This document shows, one piece after another, positions 40,013 through 50,200 of a stretch of DNA of 57,013 bases. A program made the position numbers and the translations under genes. The DNA is from Zelonia costaricensis. Taxonomy: Eukaryota > Euglenozoa > Kinetoplastea > Trypanosomatida > Trypanosomatidae. Where the stretch lies: assembly GCA_030849075.1 (NCBI GenBank), contig JASAOO010003413.1, positions 1-57,013 of the forward strand, in the 5' to 3' direction. The first letter of the stretch is position 1. Each line of letters begins with the position of its first letter. The notes under the pieces were generated by a model that searched no databases, was not told the DNA's origin, and worked only from the letters and a program-made list of their open reading frames with translations.

Positions 40013-43000
40013 TTACTCAACCTCCTCCTCCGCCCCGCGACACAGATCGGCCTCACGCATTGCGTCGTCCGCAATGACACGGAGGGCGGCGGTTGCTTGC
40101 CCCACCTCTCGCCGCACCTCATCCCCGAAGTCGAGCACGCTGGCAGCCAGCTTCAGAAGCGCGTCGGTGCTGATGGCGGCTGGAACGGGGGCAGCCGCGT
40201 CAGCCGCGCCGGCGGGGCTGCTGCCGCGCGCGCCACCGTACTGATCGTGCAGGAGTTCGCGGAGGCGTTGTTGCAGCTCGGCGGTGGAGAGCGTCGCATC
40301 AGGTGTGCGGTCCGCCCACGTGGCTGCACCGCTGCTCACGCTGCAGCTGCCACTGCTCATCTCTCTTGCGTCGCCTGAGCCGACGATCCCTTGTCGCCGC
40401 TGCTCCTGCTGGCGCTGCGTGCGTGCGTGGCGGAGGCGGTCATGCAGCAGGTGAATCAACTGGTGGAGGTCGCTGTAGTAGGACATCATCTGCGTCGAGA
40501 GGGAGTCGCCGACGTCGCACACCTGCGCGCATGCGTGCTCGAAGACGCGTCGCAGACGGTCGCGTGCCTCCACGGCGCTGGCGGCGTCGGCGGTCACTCG
40601 CGCCTGCTGATGAATGTCCCGCAGCGTGGCGGCCGCGGTGCGCCGTCGCTCCTCCGAGTCCGCCGCGCGCTGCCCGGCCGCGCAGTCGTAGAAGTCCTCT
40701 GCAAGCTGCAGCACCTCGCGAAGACAGTGGTGTGTGCCGCGCACGAGGTCGTCGTACAGCCGGAAGAGCTGCAGAGTCCTCTGACTGCTGACGCGGAGCC
40801 GCACCTCGCGGCGGAGGCGGTGGTGCTCAGCGTGGATGTTGTCCAGGCGTGCCTCGTGCCGTGACCACGCCGCGAAAAGATCCTCCGGTCGCGGAGGGGG
40901 CGCCGCGGCACTGTGGTGGGCGAGGCGACTTGCAGCGCTGCCGCTGCCGCTCTCCCGCCCGCTCGCGATGGTGTCGCGTGTGCGTGACCGGCTTCCATAG
41001 TAGCTGCCCTCTCCTGCTAATGCAGCCGCTGCCGTGCCAGAGAGGCGCACGGGTGAGGGGTGCTGTGACGCCGACCGCTGTTGCTGTTGCTGCTGCTGCT
41101 GCTGAACGCGCAGCCGGTCCTGCAGCTTGGCCCGCCAGATCTTGTTGAGCTCGATGAGAAACGGCGAAAAGTGCGACATGGCCGGCAGCTTGGGGTAGTA
41201 CTTGTTCTTGAACTTCTGCGCCTCGGTGAAGACGGCGTACGGGATCCAGTAGTGGTGCTCGGGCTGCCGGCACTCGAGCACGTCACGGGCAGACGGCAGC
41301 TGCTCGCTCAGCTGCGCCGCCTCTTCCAGTTCGAGCAGCTTAATGCGTTTCAGCCGCGTGAAGTTGTTCTCGGCCGCGATAATGGACATCATCTCCTGCG
41401 CCCAGCGCCCGTTCAGCCACACGTTCTTGGAGAGCGTGGCGGCGATGCCGGCGTACACGCCGTCCTCGACACCGGTGCTCCCAACCGCCGAGAGGCCAGA
41501 GACGTTCGCGTCGTGGTAGTAGCTGGAGGACGGTCCAGCCGACGCGCCGGAGCGGTCAAAGCTCGTGTCGTCGCCTTGGCCAGCGGTGCACCGCCGGGCG
41601 GGCGAGCTGCCTCGACTGCCGGTGGTGCGCTGCCGCCCTGGCGATGTCCCGCGCGGGCCGTGCCCTGCAGCGAAGTACCGCGTTGGATACCCGAGGAAAA
41701 CAAACTCGCTGCTGAGCTCATTCCAGCGCAGGTACTCCGCCAACGCGGGCACCTCGCTCATGAGTCGCAGCAGCCGTGCCATGCTCAGCCGCACCGCCTC
41801 CACCTCCTCGCGCAGTGCGTCGCGGTCCGCCAGCAGCTCCCGCGCTTTGGCCGCTTCAGAGGACAGTTGGCGCCGGCTGCCCAGCTCTAGCTCCAGGAGC
41901 CGTGCCTGGTGCTGGGCCCGGTCCCGCTCCACCTCCTCCAGTCGAGCATGCGACGTGGCTGCCTGCTTCTCCATGGCCCGAAAGCTGCGCTGGACCTCGC
42001 CGAGCTTTGCCTCGTACGCCTGCCGCGTCTCGGCCAGCGCTGTCGCGTGCCGCTTCCGCTCCTCCTGCAGCGCCGCGTCGCTTGTGCGGAGCTGCCGCAG
42101 TAGGTCGTCAGAGAGGTGCTGCTGCTGGGCGGCCTGAGACTCGGCCGCTTGTAGGGCCGCCTGGCACTGGCGCACCTCCTCCTCGGCAGTGCGGCGGGCC
42201 TGCTGCGTGCGCTGCTGCTCCAGCTCCAGCTCCGTCATCATGGACTCGACCCGCCGCAGCAGCTTCTCCTCGCGCGCCTGGTACTCGTGGGGAATGCGTG
42301 CCACCTCGTCGCGGACACCCGACAGTTCCGCCTGCAGCCGCGCAATGATGTTGTCACGCACCACCAGCTGCTCCCCAGCGTTCTGAAATGTGTGGTGGAT
42401 GCGGTGGATCTTCTGGTCGAACTCACGCTCCTTGCTGTGCAACCGCTGCAGCAGCGCATCGGTGCTCTCGTCCAGCTCGCCGTCGATGTCGACGATGCAC
42501 GCCTCGGCACGACGGGAGTGCGAACGGCGCGGGACAGAGGGCGCCGCCGCTGCGCTGTCGCCGTACTGCGCGGCGAGGCTTCGCTGGCCGGCGTTGTGGA
42601 CCTCGCCGCGGCTCTCTGCAGCGACAGTTCGCGTGGGCGCGGCAGCCGCCGGAGGGGAAGAGGCGAGCGGCGGAGCCGCACCACCTTTGCTGCCGCCACT
42701 TCGCTGCCCGTACAGGTTCGCCCTGGACGGCACCCGCACCCGTGGTGCGAGCGCGGAGTGGGGGGCGGGGGCCTCGGACGAGGCCGCTGATGACGTCGTC
42801 GCGCCTGAAGAGGTAGCGGCTGCTGCTGCTGCGCTGCTGCTGCTGCTGCTGTCGCTGCCAGTGCTTGCAGGGCGCGCTACGCGTTGGTCCGGCTCAGCCG
42901 CCGTGCCGGAGCCCGCGGCGACGGAGAAGATGTCATCGAGGTCCCAGCGGCGCTGCGCCGGTTCTGGCCCAGCGGCGGCCGTGGTCGGTGCTGGCACGAC

Positions 43001-43048
43001 CCGAGGTGGGCTGTCGATGGAGTCGACCTCGGCGAGCGATGTGTCCAT
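40013..43048 (-). CDS. Coiled-coil protein of unknown function (1011 aa)
   Basis: The N-terminal 200 or so residues are Ser/Ala/Pro-rich and disordered, with Ser and Ala runs. A long coiled coil spans about 205-420 (KEREFDQKIHRIHHTF..., then Glu/Gln/Arg heptads). A compact segment follows (SSEFVFLGYPTRYF), then an ordered block at about 535-645 with aromatic motifs (HHYWIPYAVFTEAQKFKNKYY, SHFSPFLIELNKIW), a Gln run near 646-656, and a second helical region at about 700-860. There is no signal peptide or membrane segment. The shape suggests a cytoskeletal, basal-body or flagellar structural protein, but I recognise no family. The start at 43048 lies 21 nt after a clear splice acceptor (CCCTGCACAG, AG at 43071-43070). 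Confidence 0.82.
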   Translation of the reverse strand: MDTSLAEVDSIDSPPRVVPAPTTAAAGPEPAQRRWDLDDIFSVAAGSGTAAEPDQRVARPASTGSDSSSSSSAAAAAATSSGATTSSAASSEAPAPHSALAPRVRVPSRANLYGQRSGGSKGGAAPPLASSPPAAAAPTRTVAAESRGEVHNAGQRSLAAQYGDSAAAAPSVPRRSHSRRAEACIVDIDGELDESTDALLQRLHSKEREFDQKIHRIHHTFQNAGEQLVVRDNIIARLQAELSGVRDEVARIPHEYQAREEKLLRRVESMMTELELEQQRTQQARRTAEEEVRQCQAALQAAESQAAQQQHLSDDLLRQLRTSDAALQEERKRHATALAETRQAYEAKLGEVQRSFRAMEKQAATSHARLEEVERDRAQHQARLLELELGSRRQLSSEAAKARELLADRDALREEVEAVRLSMARLLRLMSEVPALAEYLRWNELSSEFVFLGYPTRYFAAGHGPRGTSPGRQRTTGSRGSSPARRCTAGQGDDTSFDRSGASAGPSSSYYHDANVSGLSAVGSTGVEDGVYAGIAATLSKNVWLNGRWAQEMMSIIAAENNFTRLKRIKLLELEEAAQLSEQLPSARDVLECRQPEHHYWIPYAVFTEAQKFKNKYYPKLPAMSHFSPFLIELNKIWRAKLQDRLRVQQQQQQQQQRSASQHPSPVRLSGTAAAALAGEGSYYGSRSRTRDTIASGRESGSGSAASRLAHHSAAAPPPRPEDLFAAWSRHEARLDNIHAEHHRLRREVRLRVSSQRTLQLFRLYDDLVRGTHHCLREVLQLAEDFYDCAAGQRAADSEERRRTAAATLRDIHQQARVTADAASAVEARDRLRRVFEHACAQVCDVGDSLSTQMMSYYSDLHQLIHLLHDRLRHARTQRQQEQRRQGIVGSGDAREMSSGSCSVSSGAATWADRTPDATLSTAELQQRLRELLHDQYGGARGSSPAGAADAAAPVPAAISTDALLKLAASVLDFGDEVRREVGQATAALRVIADDAMREADLCRGAEEEVE

Positions 43049-44261
43049 TGGCGTCCTGCTGTTGGTGGGCTGTGCAGGGAGTGTGTGTGTGTGTGGAGGA
43101 GGGGGGAGAGAAGAATCAAAAAAGGTGCTGGTAGTACAGAGTACAGAATGGGGATGGTGGCGTCGCTGGGAGTCCACGACACCAACGTCTAATTGTGCAG
43201 GAGGAGCCGAGAGCGCCGAGAAAAAAAAAGGACCAGAAAGAGCTTCAGTGCACAACGCCACCACCGCAGTCAGTGGGGCGGAGGTGGCGGAGAGTGAGCC
43301 GTCTATGAAGACACCGACAGCGCTGGAGAGCCGCCAATACGTGTGCAGCGGGGGTGACAGGCGTGCTCTTGTTGGAAGCCCGCGAGCCACGTTGGCTGAC
43401 GCCGAATCCTGTCCCCAGTTTCCGTGCAGGTTGACAAACTGCGTCTATGATGAATGAAGACTTGGTCGGAGGCGCCGCGGGGGTCGCGCCTCTGCGAACC
43501 GCTTTGGTGCAGGTCAACGCGGCACGGGCTTGCTGTGCGTGTGTGTGTGTGCGTGTGTGACCGAGGCGGCTTGTGGACGTGTGCCGGTGCAGACAGTCAC
43601 CGCGACCGTCGAGCTATCCATGTAGAGGAGACAGGTGAGGCGCGCAGAAAGTGATGGTACATGACGAAGAAGGCGCTGTAAGCACCTCCTCACGTGTCGA
43701 AGGCCGCCTCAATGCGTGCCGCTGTTCCTTCCCCTCTCTCCGAGGCTCGATTCCATACTCTCCAGCTCGTACCTTGGGCGCACCGACCAACGGTGCCACT
43801 CGCCGTTGGAAGCCGTCCAGGGGCGTGGAGGAGGAGGAGGGGGGGGCACCGGGCATCTTGGGCTGCGTCTCACCCTGTGCCGTCACAACGCGCAGTGGAA
43901 AGGTGCAGTCTGTTCACGTCGGGTTCGCGTTTCTATCTCCATGTGCCCGGCAGACTGCGGATGTACTGCGGGCACTCTAAGTTACCCCCAGGAGGCGTTG
44001 GAGGAGGAAAGGAGGGGGGGCAAGAAGAACGCAGCGCAGAGCCGTGGTGTCGCGCCACCGCGAGGGCTGTCGCACTCCCTTACCCACCCCAGCAATGCAC
44101 ACCCACACCCACGCACGTACACACACATCAGGCGTGCGGTTCATTTTGAATCTACTGACGAAAAGAGGAGAGAGGCGCGACTGCGCAACAAAGGAAGAGC
44201 AGAAATCCATCGCGTTTCCTTTCCGCCCGTCCTACGCTGCTCGGCGGTGCAACAAGGGCAT
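43049..44261 (-). other. Intergenic between the coiled-coil and proline-rich genes
   Basis: The right part is probably the 3' UTR of the 2441-residue gene. A pyrimidine tract and a GT/CA stretch at about 43080-43110 belong to the acceptor of the coiled-coil gene. Another GT stretch lies near 43536-43558. No gene is supported. Confidence 0.6.
43069..43110 (-). promoter_or_regulatory. Predicted spliced-leader acceptor of the 1011-aa gene
   Basis: A C/T-rich tract and a CA repeat are followed by CCCTGCACAG on the minus strand, with the AG at 43071-43070. The 5' UTR would be 21 nt, with no ATG before 43048. Confidence 0.65.
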
Positions 44262-47200
44262 CTACACGGATGGGGAGTCCACGTCATCCACCCTCGCCGA
44301 GGACGGCTCACTCGGCAGCGGCGTCGTCGGCGTGCTCTGCCCCGACCTGAGCATGTCCTGCTCCTTCTTGGCCCGAATGCGCTCCAGGATCCGCGCCACG
44401 TCCTCGCGGCGCTTCGCCGCTGCTTCGTCGCACAGCGGCTGCTCCGTCGGCGTCGTGCTCCGCAGGCTCGACGGGGCGCCACGACTGCGCGGTGTGGAGA
44501 TCGCGGAGGAGGGGGCCGGTCCCCCAGCAGAGGCGCTGGTTGACGACGCCGACCGCGGAGAGCCGCGCCGCAGTCCAAGCGTGTTCGACTCCGGTGCGTC
44601 GACGTTTACGATGGGCAGTGGCGCGGGCCCGGCGTCTGCGACTGCTGCGGCTCGTGCGCTGCCCCGCCCCGTTGCGCCGCTGCTGCCGGGCCGGACCGGA
44701 AGGTCACGTGCACGGTCTGGTCCACCTGCACCGAGGCCCTGCAGCGGCTCCGCTGGCGTCGACATGGCGGCACCAAGCAACCCTGGCGTCTCGCTCCGCA
44801 CCTCGCCGGGCAGGCCCAGCCCCCCTGGCGCCTCGTCGTGCGGGTGCGCGGGGCTGTCAGGGGCGGCGGTCGACGTGATGCTCGGCAGCCGCCGTGCGGG
44901 GGTGGAGGCGGTCGTGGGGGCGCTCGTCTTGCTGGCAGAGCGCAGCAGGTCGTCCGCGTCCACGTGGATGACCACCTCCGCCTCCGCTGGCGCTGCGCTC
45001 GCGATGACGGGAGCGGGGTTTCCCACAGGTACGGCGTGCAGGGGAGGGGGAGCAGGGCGCTGCGGCTCGGCAAGCGCGCGGCTCCGCTCCGACAGCTCCC
45101 GCTCCATTGACGGCGTCGCTACGGCGGCTGGCGCAGGTCGACTTCCGCTGCGACTGCGCTGGCGCCCTCCCGCCGGCGCCCCTTCTGTGCTCGCCGACCC
45201 CGCCCCAACAGCTGCCGCAGGGCCCGGCGCGGGAGTGCCGAGCGGCGGCAGCTGCGCGGCCGCGGCAGACGCCGGCAACGCGGATCGCTGCAGCCGTGGC
45301 GGGTCGGCGGCGCCTGCGACAGCGGAGAGCGTCGGCCTCGCGTCGGAGGCGGGCGGGCGCCGTGGCTGATGCATCGTCCGGTGGGGGCCGGCGCTGAAGG
45401 AGGTGCTGCTGCCCAGCGAGGACGGCGAGCGCGGCGCTGCGTCGGTGGCGGCTGCGGCTGCCACGTCGCCGAATCCGTGCGCGCGAACGCCACCCACGCT
45501 GCCGCTGCCCTCCATCGTGCGAGACGGTCCGACGCTCAGCAGCGAGGGCGACGCGTGCCCCTCTTCCGTTGACAGCGAGCGGGCCGAGGCGGTGCGCACC
45601 GACGCCGGCAGCGGCGGCGGGGCGGCGAGGAAGTTCAGCGACGGCTCGTCGTCCTCGTCGATATTGGCGCGGCTGGCGCGTGGCGCTGCCGGCTTCCTGT
45701 CATCCCTGGCCTCTGCTGCCAAGGCTGAGGGCGGGGCGGAAGAGGCGGTGGCAGGCTCGCGGCCTTGCCGTCTAGGCGGCTCCACGTGCGACGTAGCCCG
45801 CGCTGACGGCGCCGCCAGGGGTGGCGGTGACACCCGCTCCTCGAGGTCGGCCTCCTCGTCCTCCTGCAGCTCTTCCTCCGGAGGTGGAGGCCTAACCGGC
45901 GCCTGCCGTGCCGGGGGCGGGGGTGAGGCAGCACGCGTCCTCACCGGCGCAGAGGTGCTTTGCCGCGAGGGGAGAACGACGTCGTCGCCCAGCAGTGGCA
46001 CCTCCACCCGCGTCACCGGGGCTGGCGGAACCGCCGCGAGGAGGCCCGCTTCGTGCACGACGCCGCGCGGCGGCTCCTTGAAGAAGAGCGTCGCCTCGTC
46101 GCGGTCGCTGTCTTCGCTGGCAGCAACGCGAAGGCGGTCCGTGCCACGGGGCGCCCACTGCCCGCCCCCGTCTGCCCCACCGGCGGCCGCGTGGCGGTGC
46201 GGGTCGAAGTGGGCGTCGGGGTGCGGGGAGGCGGAGGGGCGCGCCGTCGTGCTGCGGTCCTTGGGCTGCGAGCCGGGGTGGCCCAGCGGCCACTCTGTCT
46301 CGCCCCTGTCATCCACGACGGCACGGGGCGCCGGCTCATCGACGGACGACGCCGGCGTCCGGGGGCGCTCGAGCGGGGAGGCGACCACCACGCCTGCTTC
46401 TGCGCGCGTGATGCCCGACTCCGCCTGCTGCCGGTCCGGTGTGGGGGAGAGGCTGACGCGTGCCGTGGTGGCCGGCTCCTGCTGCGCTGCCCCGTGCTTC
46501 TCCCCCAGCTGCAGCTGCTGCTGGAGAGGGTCGTGCGAGGCTGGGGCACCGACCTCGTGACGCGAAGCGGCGGTGTCAGAAACGGAGGCGAGGCTGCTGG
46601 CGCAGATGTTCGCGGCGAGGTGCTCCAGCGGCGGTGACGGTGCCACGGGCGGAGTCGGGGCTGCGGTGGAAGACGCCGTAGACGAACGCGCCCCGAGCTG
46701 CACGATAGGCGGTGGTGGCTGCTGCTGCTGCTGCTGCTGACACGGCGGCGGCGGCGGCGGAGGCGCCTGCTGCGACATGGATGGCGAGGAAACAAAGGTG
46801 ATGGAGGACATGTCGGGGTCCGCGCCGGCACCGTGGCCGCGCAGCGGCGTGGACTCTGCGGTGACGATCACGCGCGGGGACATACGCGTCTGGCTCAGCT
46901 CCGGCCCGGCCGCCGCGGAGCCGTTTGCCGCTGCGTCCTCCTCGGCGTCATCCCGCTCCGGCCTGCGGTCTGACTGCGGCTGAGACGGGGTTGTCGACAG
47001 ACGCAGCGGGCGGGACACGGACGGCGGTGGCGTGGGCGGCGCCTGCGTGGCGGGAGCCTTGGCGTCGCCCATGTAAAGGGTGCTACAGAACGGGGTGGCG
47101 GCGCGAGTGGCCGAGCCTGCCGCGGGCGGCGGGACGGTGATGGGCGGCACCGACGCCGTCGACTCCGATGCGCGCCGCGGAGGCCGCACGTCGCTGTGCA

Positions 47201-50200
47201 CCATGCCGCTGCTGCCCCCGCGCAGGCTGTGGCTGCCGAGGCGGGTGGGGTGCAGCGCCGAGGACACAACTTCCACCTCTGCCTCTGCGCCCTCCTCGTC
47301 GTCCTCGAGCGAGTCGGGCACCTCGCACAGCTCCGCCACCGCCGCGGCTTCCACCACCTCTGTCGCAGCCGTCCTTGTTGTCGGAAGCCGCAGCTCCGCA
47401 GCCAGCGGTGGGCGCCCGAGCATGACCGGCGCCCTCGGCGGAGGCGCGTCGTCGTCAACGTCGAGGGAGGGGGCCAGGCTGGTCGCGGCGGGCTCGATCG
47501 AGAGGGCCCGCTCTACTGCGCGCAGCACGCGCACCTTTTTCTCTTCCACGCGCCGCTTCGCCTCGCTGGTGACGTCGGGTGACAGCCGCTCGCACAGCCG
47601 ATTCGGCGTGGTGTCCGTGTCGGCGGTGATGAAGAGGCCCTCGGCGGGCTGGTGGCCACTTGCAAGAGACTGCAGAATCTGATACGCGTTGCGGTCCCCG
47701 ATGTCCATGGTGCGCAGGCTGGATAGGAAGCGTGCCACGGCGTGGAAGTCGCACATCACTTGCTGGGCAAACTGCGCCGACTTCTTCAGCACCACCGGGT
47801 CCGGCGGGGCCGGACTCGGGGACGGGCGGAGAGGGCTCGCGGCCGCTGCGGCGGCACATTGCTCGACAGCCCGCTCCTCGGCGACGCGGGAGGAGAGGTA
47901 GATGTCCTCTGCGTCGGCGCGCGAGGTTCGCACCATCTCCGAGACGAGCTGCGCGTCGTCCTTCACCGCGCGCAGCTGCTGAAACCACACCTCGCCCACC
48001 GATTGCAGCGCGGCCTTCTCCTGCCGCAGCTGCTCGCACGCGGCGCGCGCCGTGTCCACCTCCTCGCCGCGCTTGCGCAGGTGCCGCTGCAGATCGTCGC
48101 ATGTGTTCTCAACGTGCTGCAGCCGCATCGCCGCGTGCCGCGCGCCTTCTGCGTTCTGGTGCAACAGGGCTTCCGCCTGCGCCACGAGGTGTGCCATCGC
48201 GCGGCGGGCGTCCAGCGGCCAGTGCTTTGTTTCGACATCCGCCGGCAGGCCAAGCGGGGCCGCGGTGAGCGACGGGGCAAGGTCGCTTGCCCCGTAGTCG
48301 GCGTCGAGGTCGCCACCAGGCAGGCGCACGGGGGGTTGCTGAAACTGCGCGGCAGCGGCTGCCCGCTCCATCTCGGCCAGCCGCTCGTCGAGAAACTGGA
48401 TCTGCTCGACGGCCGTCTCCAGCTCGTTGGCCAGCTGACTCGCCCGGTCCTCCGCCTCGCGCTGCGCTAGGTGGGCGAGCCCGACCTCCGTCATGGCCGC
48501 CTCGACCTCCGCCTCCTTCGCCACGAGCTCGTGGTGGGCCTCGTCCTGCAGGGACCGTGCAGAGGCGGCGGTGCGACCGAGGTGCCCGTCGAGCACGGTG
48601 TTGAGGCGCCGTATCTCGTCCTCGTAGACGGCGACTTCGCGCTCCTTGGCCCGCAGTGCGGCCTGCACACCGAGCGAGGCGGCGCTGTCCTGGTGCTGCT
48701 CCTCCACCACCTGCTGCAATCGGCCCACCTCGGCGTTGCACTCCTCCACGAGCCCCTCCAGCTCTTCCACACTCGTCTGCAGCATCTTGCGGTCGCTGAT
48801 GGCCTTGACAAGGTGCCGCGCAAGGGCCTCTGCCTTTGCCTGCGCCTCGTCGCATCGCTGCTGCAGCGACTGCCCCGCCGCCGAGGACGCCCCTGCCGCG
48901 GTGTTGACGTACGAGGACTGCCGCCCCGCCTCGTAGAAGTGCGGCGGCATCGTCGTCGTCGTGGGCGGCGTGGGAAAGCTGTGGGTCTGGTTGAGGTCGG
49001 ACAGAGGGCTCGCGGCGCGCGGGACGCCGGTGGGACTGGAGGCCACCGCGGCGTGTGGACTGACGGCACGCTGTGGGGCACCAGCACCGCCGCCGGGGAG
49101 CGAGCCACGCGTGCTCTCACGCAGCAGCGACAGCAGCGCCTCCTTCTCGGGGCCCATGTCGAAGAAATCGTTAGCACCAGTGGCAGCGGGAAGCTGCGGG
49201 GAGTGGCCGGCGTGCGCTGCCGCTGCCGCTGCTGCTGCCGCTGCTGCTGCCTCAGGCGGTGCCGAGGCCGCCGCGGCACCAGCGCCGTTCCAGACCGAGT
49301 CGCGGCTGCTGTTCAGCCCAGTGGACGTCGTCGTGCGTGTGTGCTGCGCGTGCAGGGCGGTGTAGAGGGGAGCCGGGACCTCGTGGCTGGGACTGCGTCC
49401 GAGAGCTCCTGCTGATGCTGCGGGCGCAGGCGTGCGCCAGAGACCTGCAGCGGGGGGTGGTGAGATGGAGGCGGACTGCGGCTGCTCCACCCCGTACGGG
49501 TGCGCCGGGGGGTTGTGCTTGGCTTTGCCCTGCACGGTCGCATGCTGAGTGGCAGCGGGTGCTGCCGTGACCGACGAGTCCGGCGCACCGCGGGGCACGT
49601 CTCCGCCACTGGCTGCGTACGGCCTTGAGCTGGCACCGCGCTCTGACGGCGCTGTCGGGGACTCTGGGATGGAGGCCGGCGGAGGAGGAGGGGGAGGGGG
49701 AGGGGGAGGGGGAGGAGGGGGCGGGGCGACGTGGTCGCTGGCTGTTGTGGTCCACAGCGAGGCGCGGCGTGACGTCTCATGCGACGACGGCGCCGATGCC
49801 GGCACTCGCAAGGTGCGGCCGCGGTCACGGTCACCGGTTTCGCGTGCGCGGTGAGGCTGCTGCTGCGCCCACGGCCGCACGAACCCTCTCTCCGAGTCGA
49901 GATCGCCGTCGTCGAAGTACCGGCGGAGGCGGCGCTCCTCGGCGCGGCGCAGCGATGGCGTCAGCGATGGCGTCTCCCACCGACTCCGCAGCGCGTCGTC
50001 GTCGTCGCCTCGGGAGGGCGCGGGGAGGGGGACGGCGCCGAGCCGCGTGGAGGCCGGCGGTGGCGGAGGCGGAGGCGGTGGTGGGGGTGGGGGTGGGGGG
50101 CTGCGGTATGCCTTGCCCGTGGTGCTCTCTCGGTGCGGCACAGTGCTGCGTGGGGCGGCGGCAGACGTGAGGGGCGCCGCCTGCGAGGCCAGGCGGTCTA

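Noticed and set aside
44044..46560. Long plus-strand open frames (44044-45369 and 45403-46560)
   Set aside because: Antisense shadows of the 2441-residue gene, biased to Ser/Ala/Arg by its GC3-rich codons.
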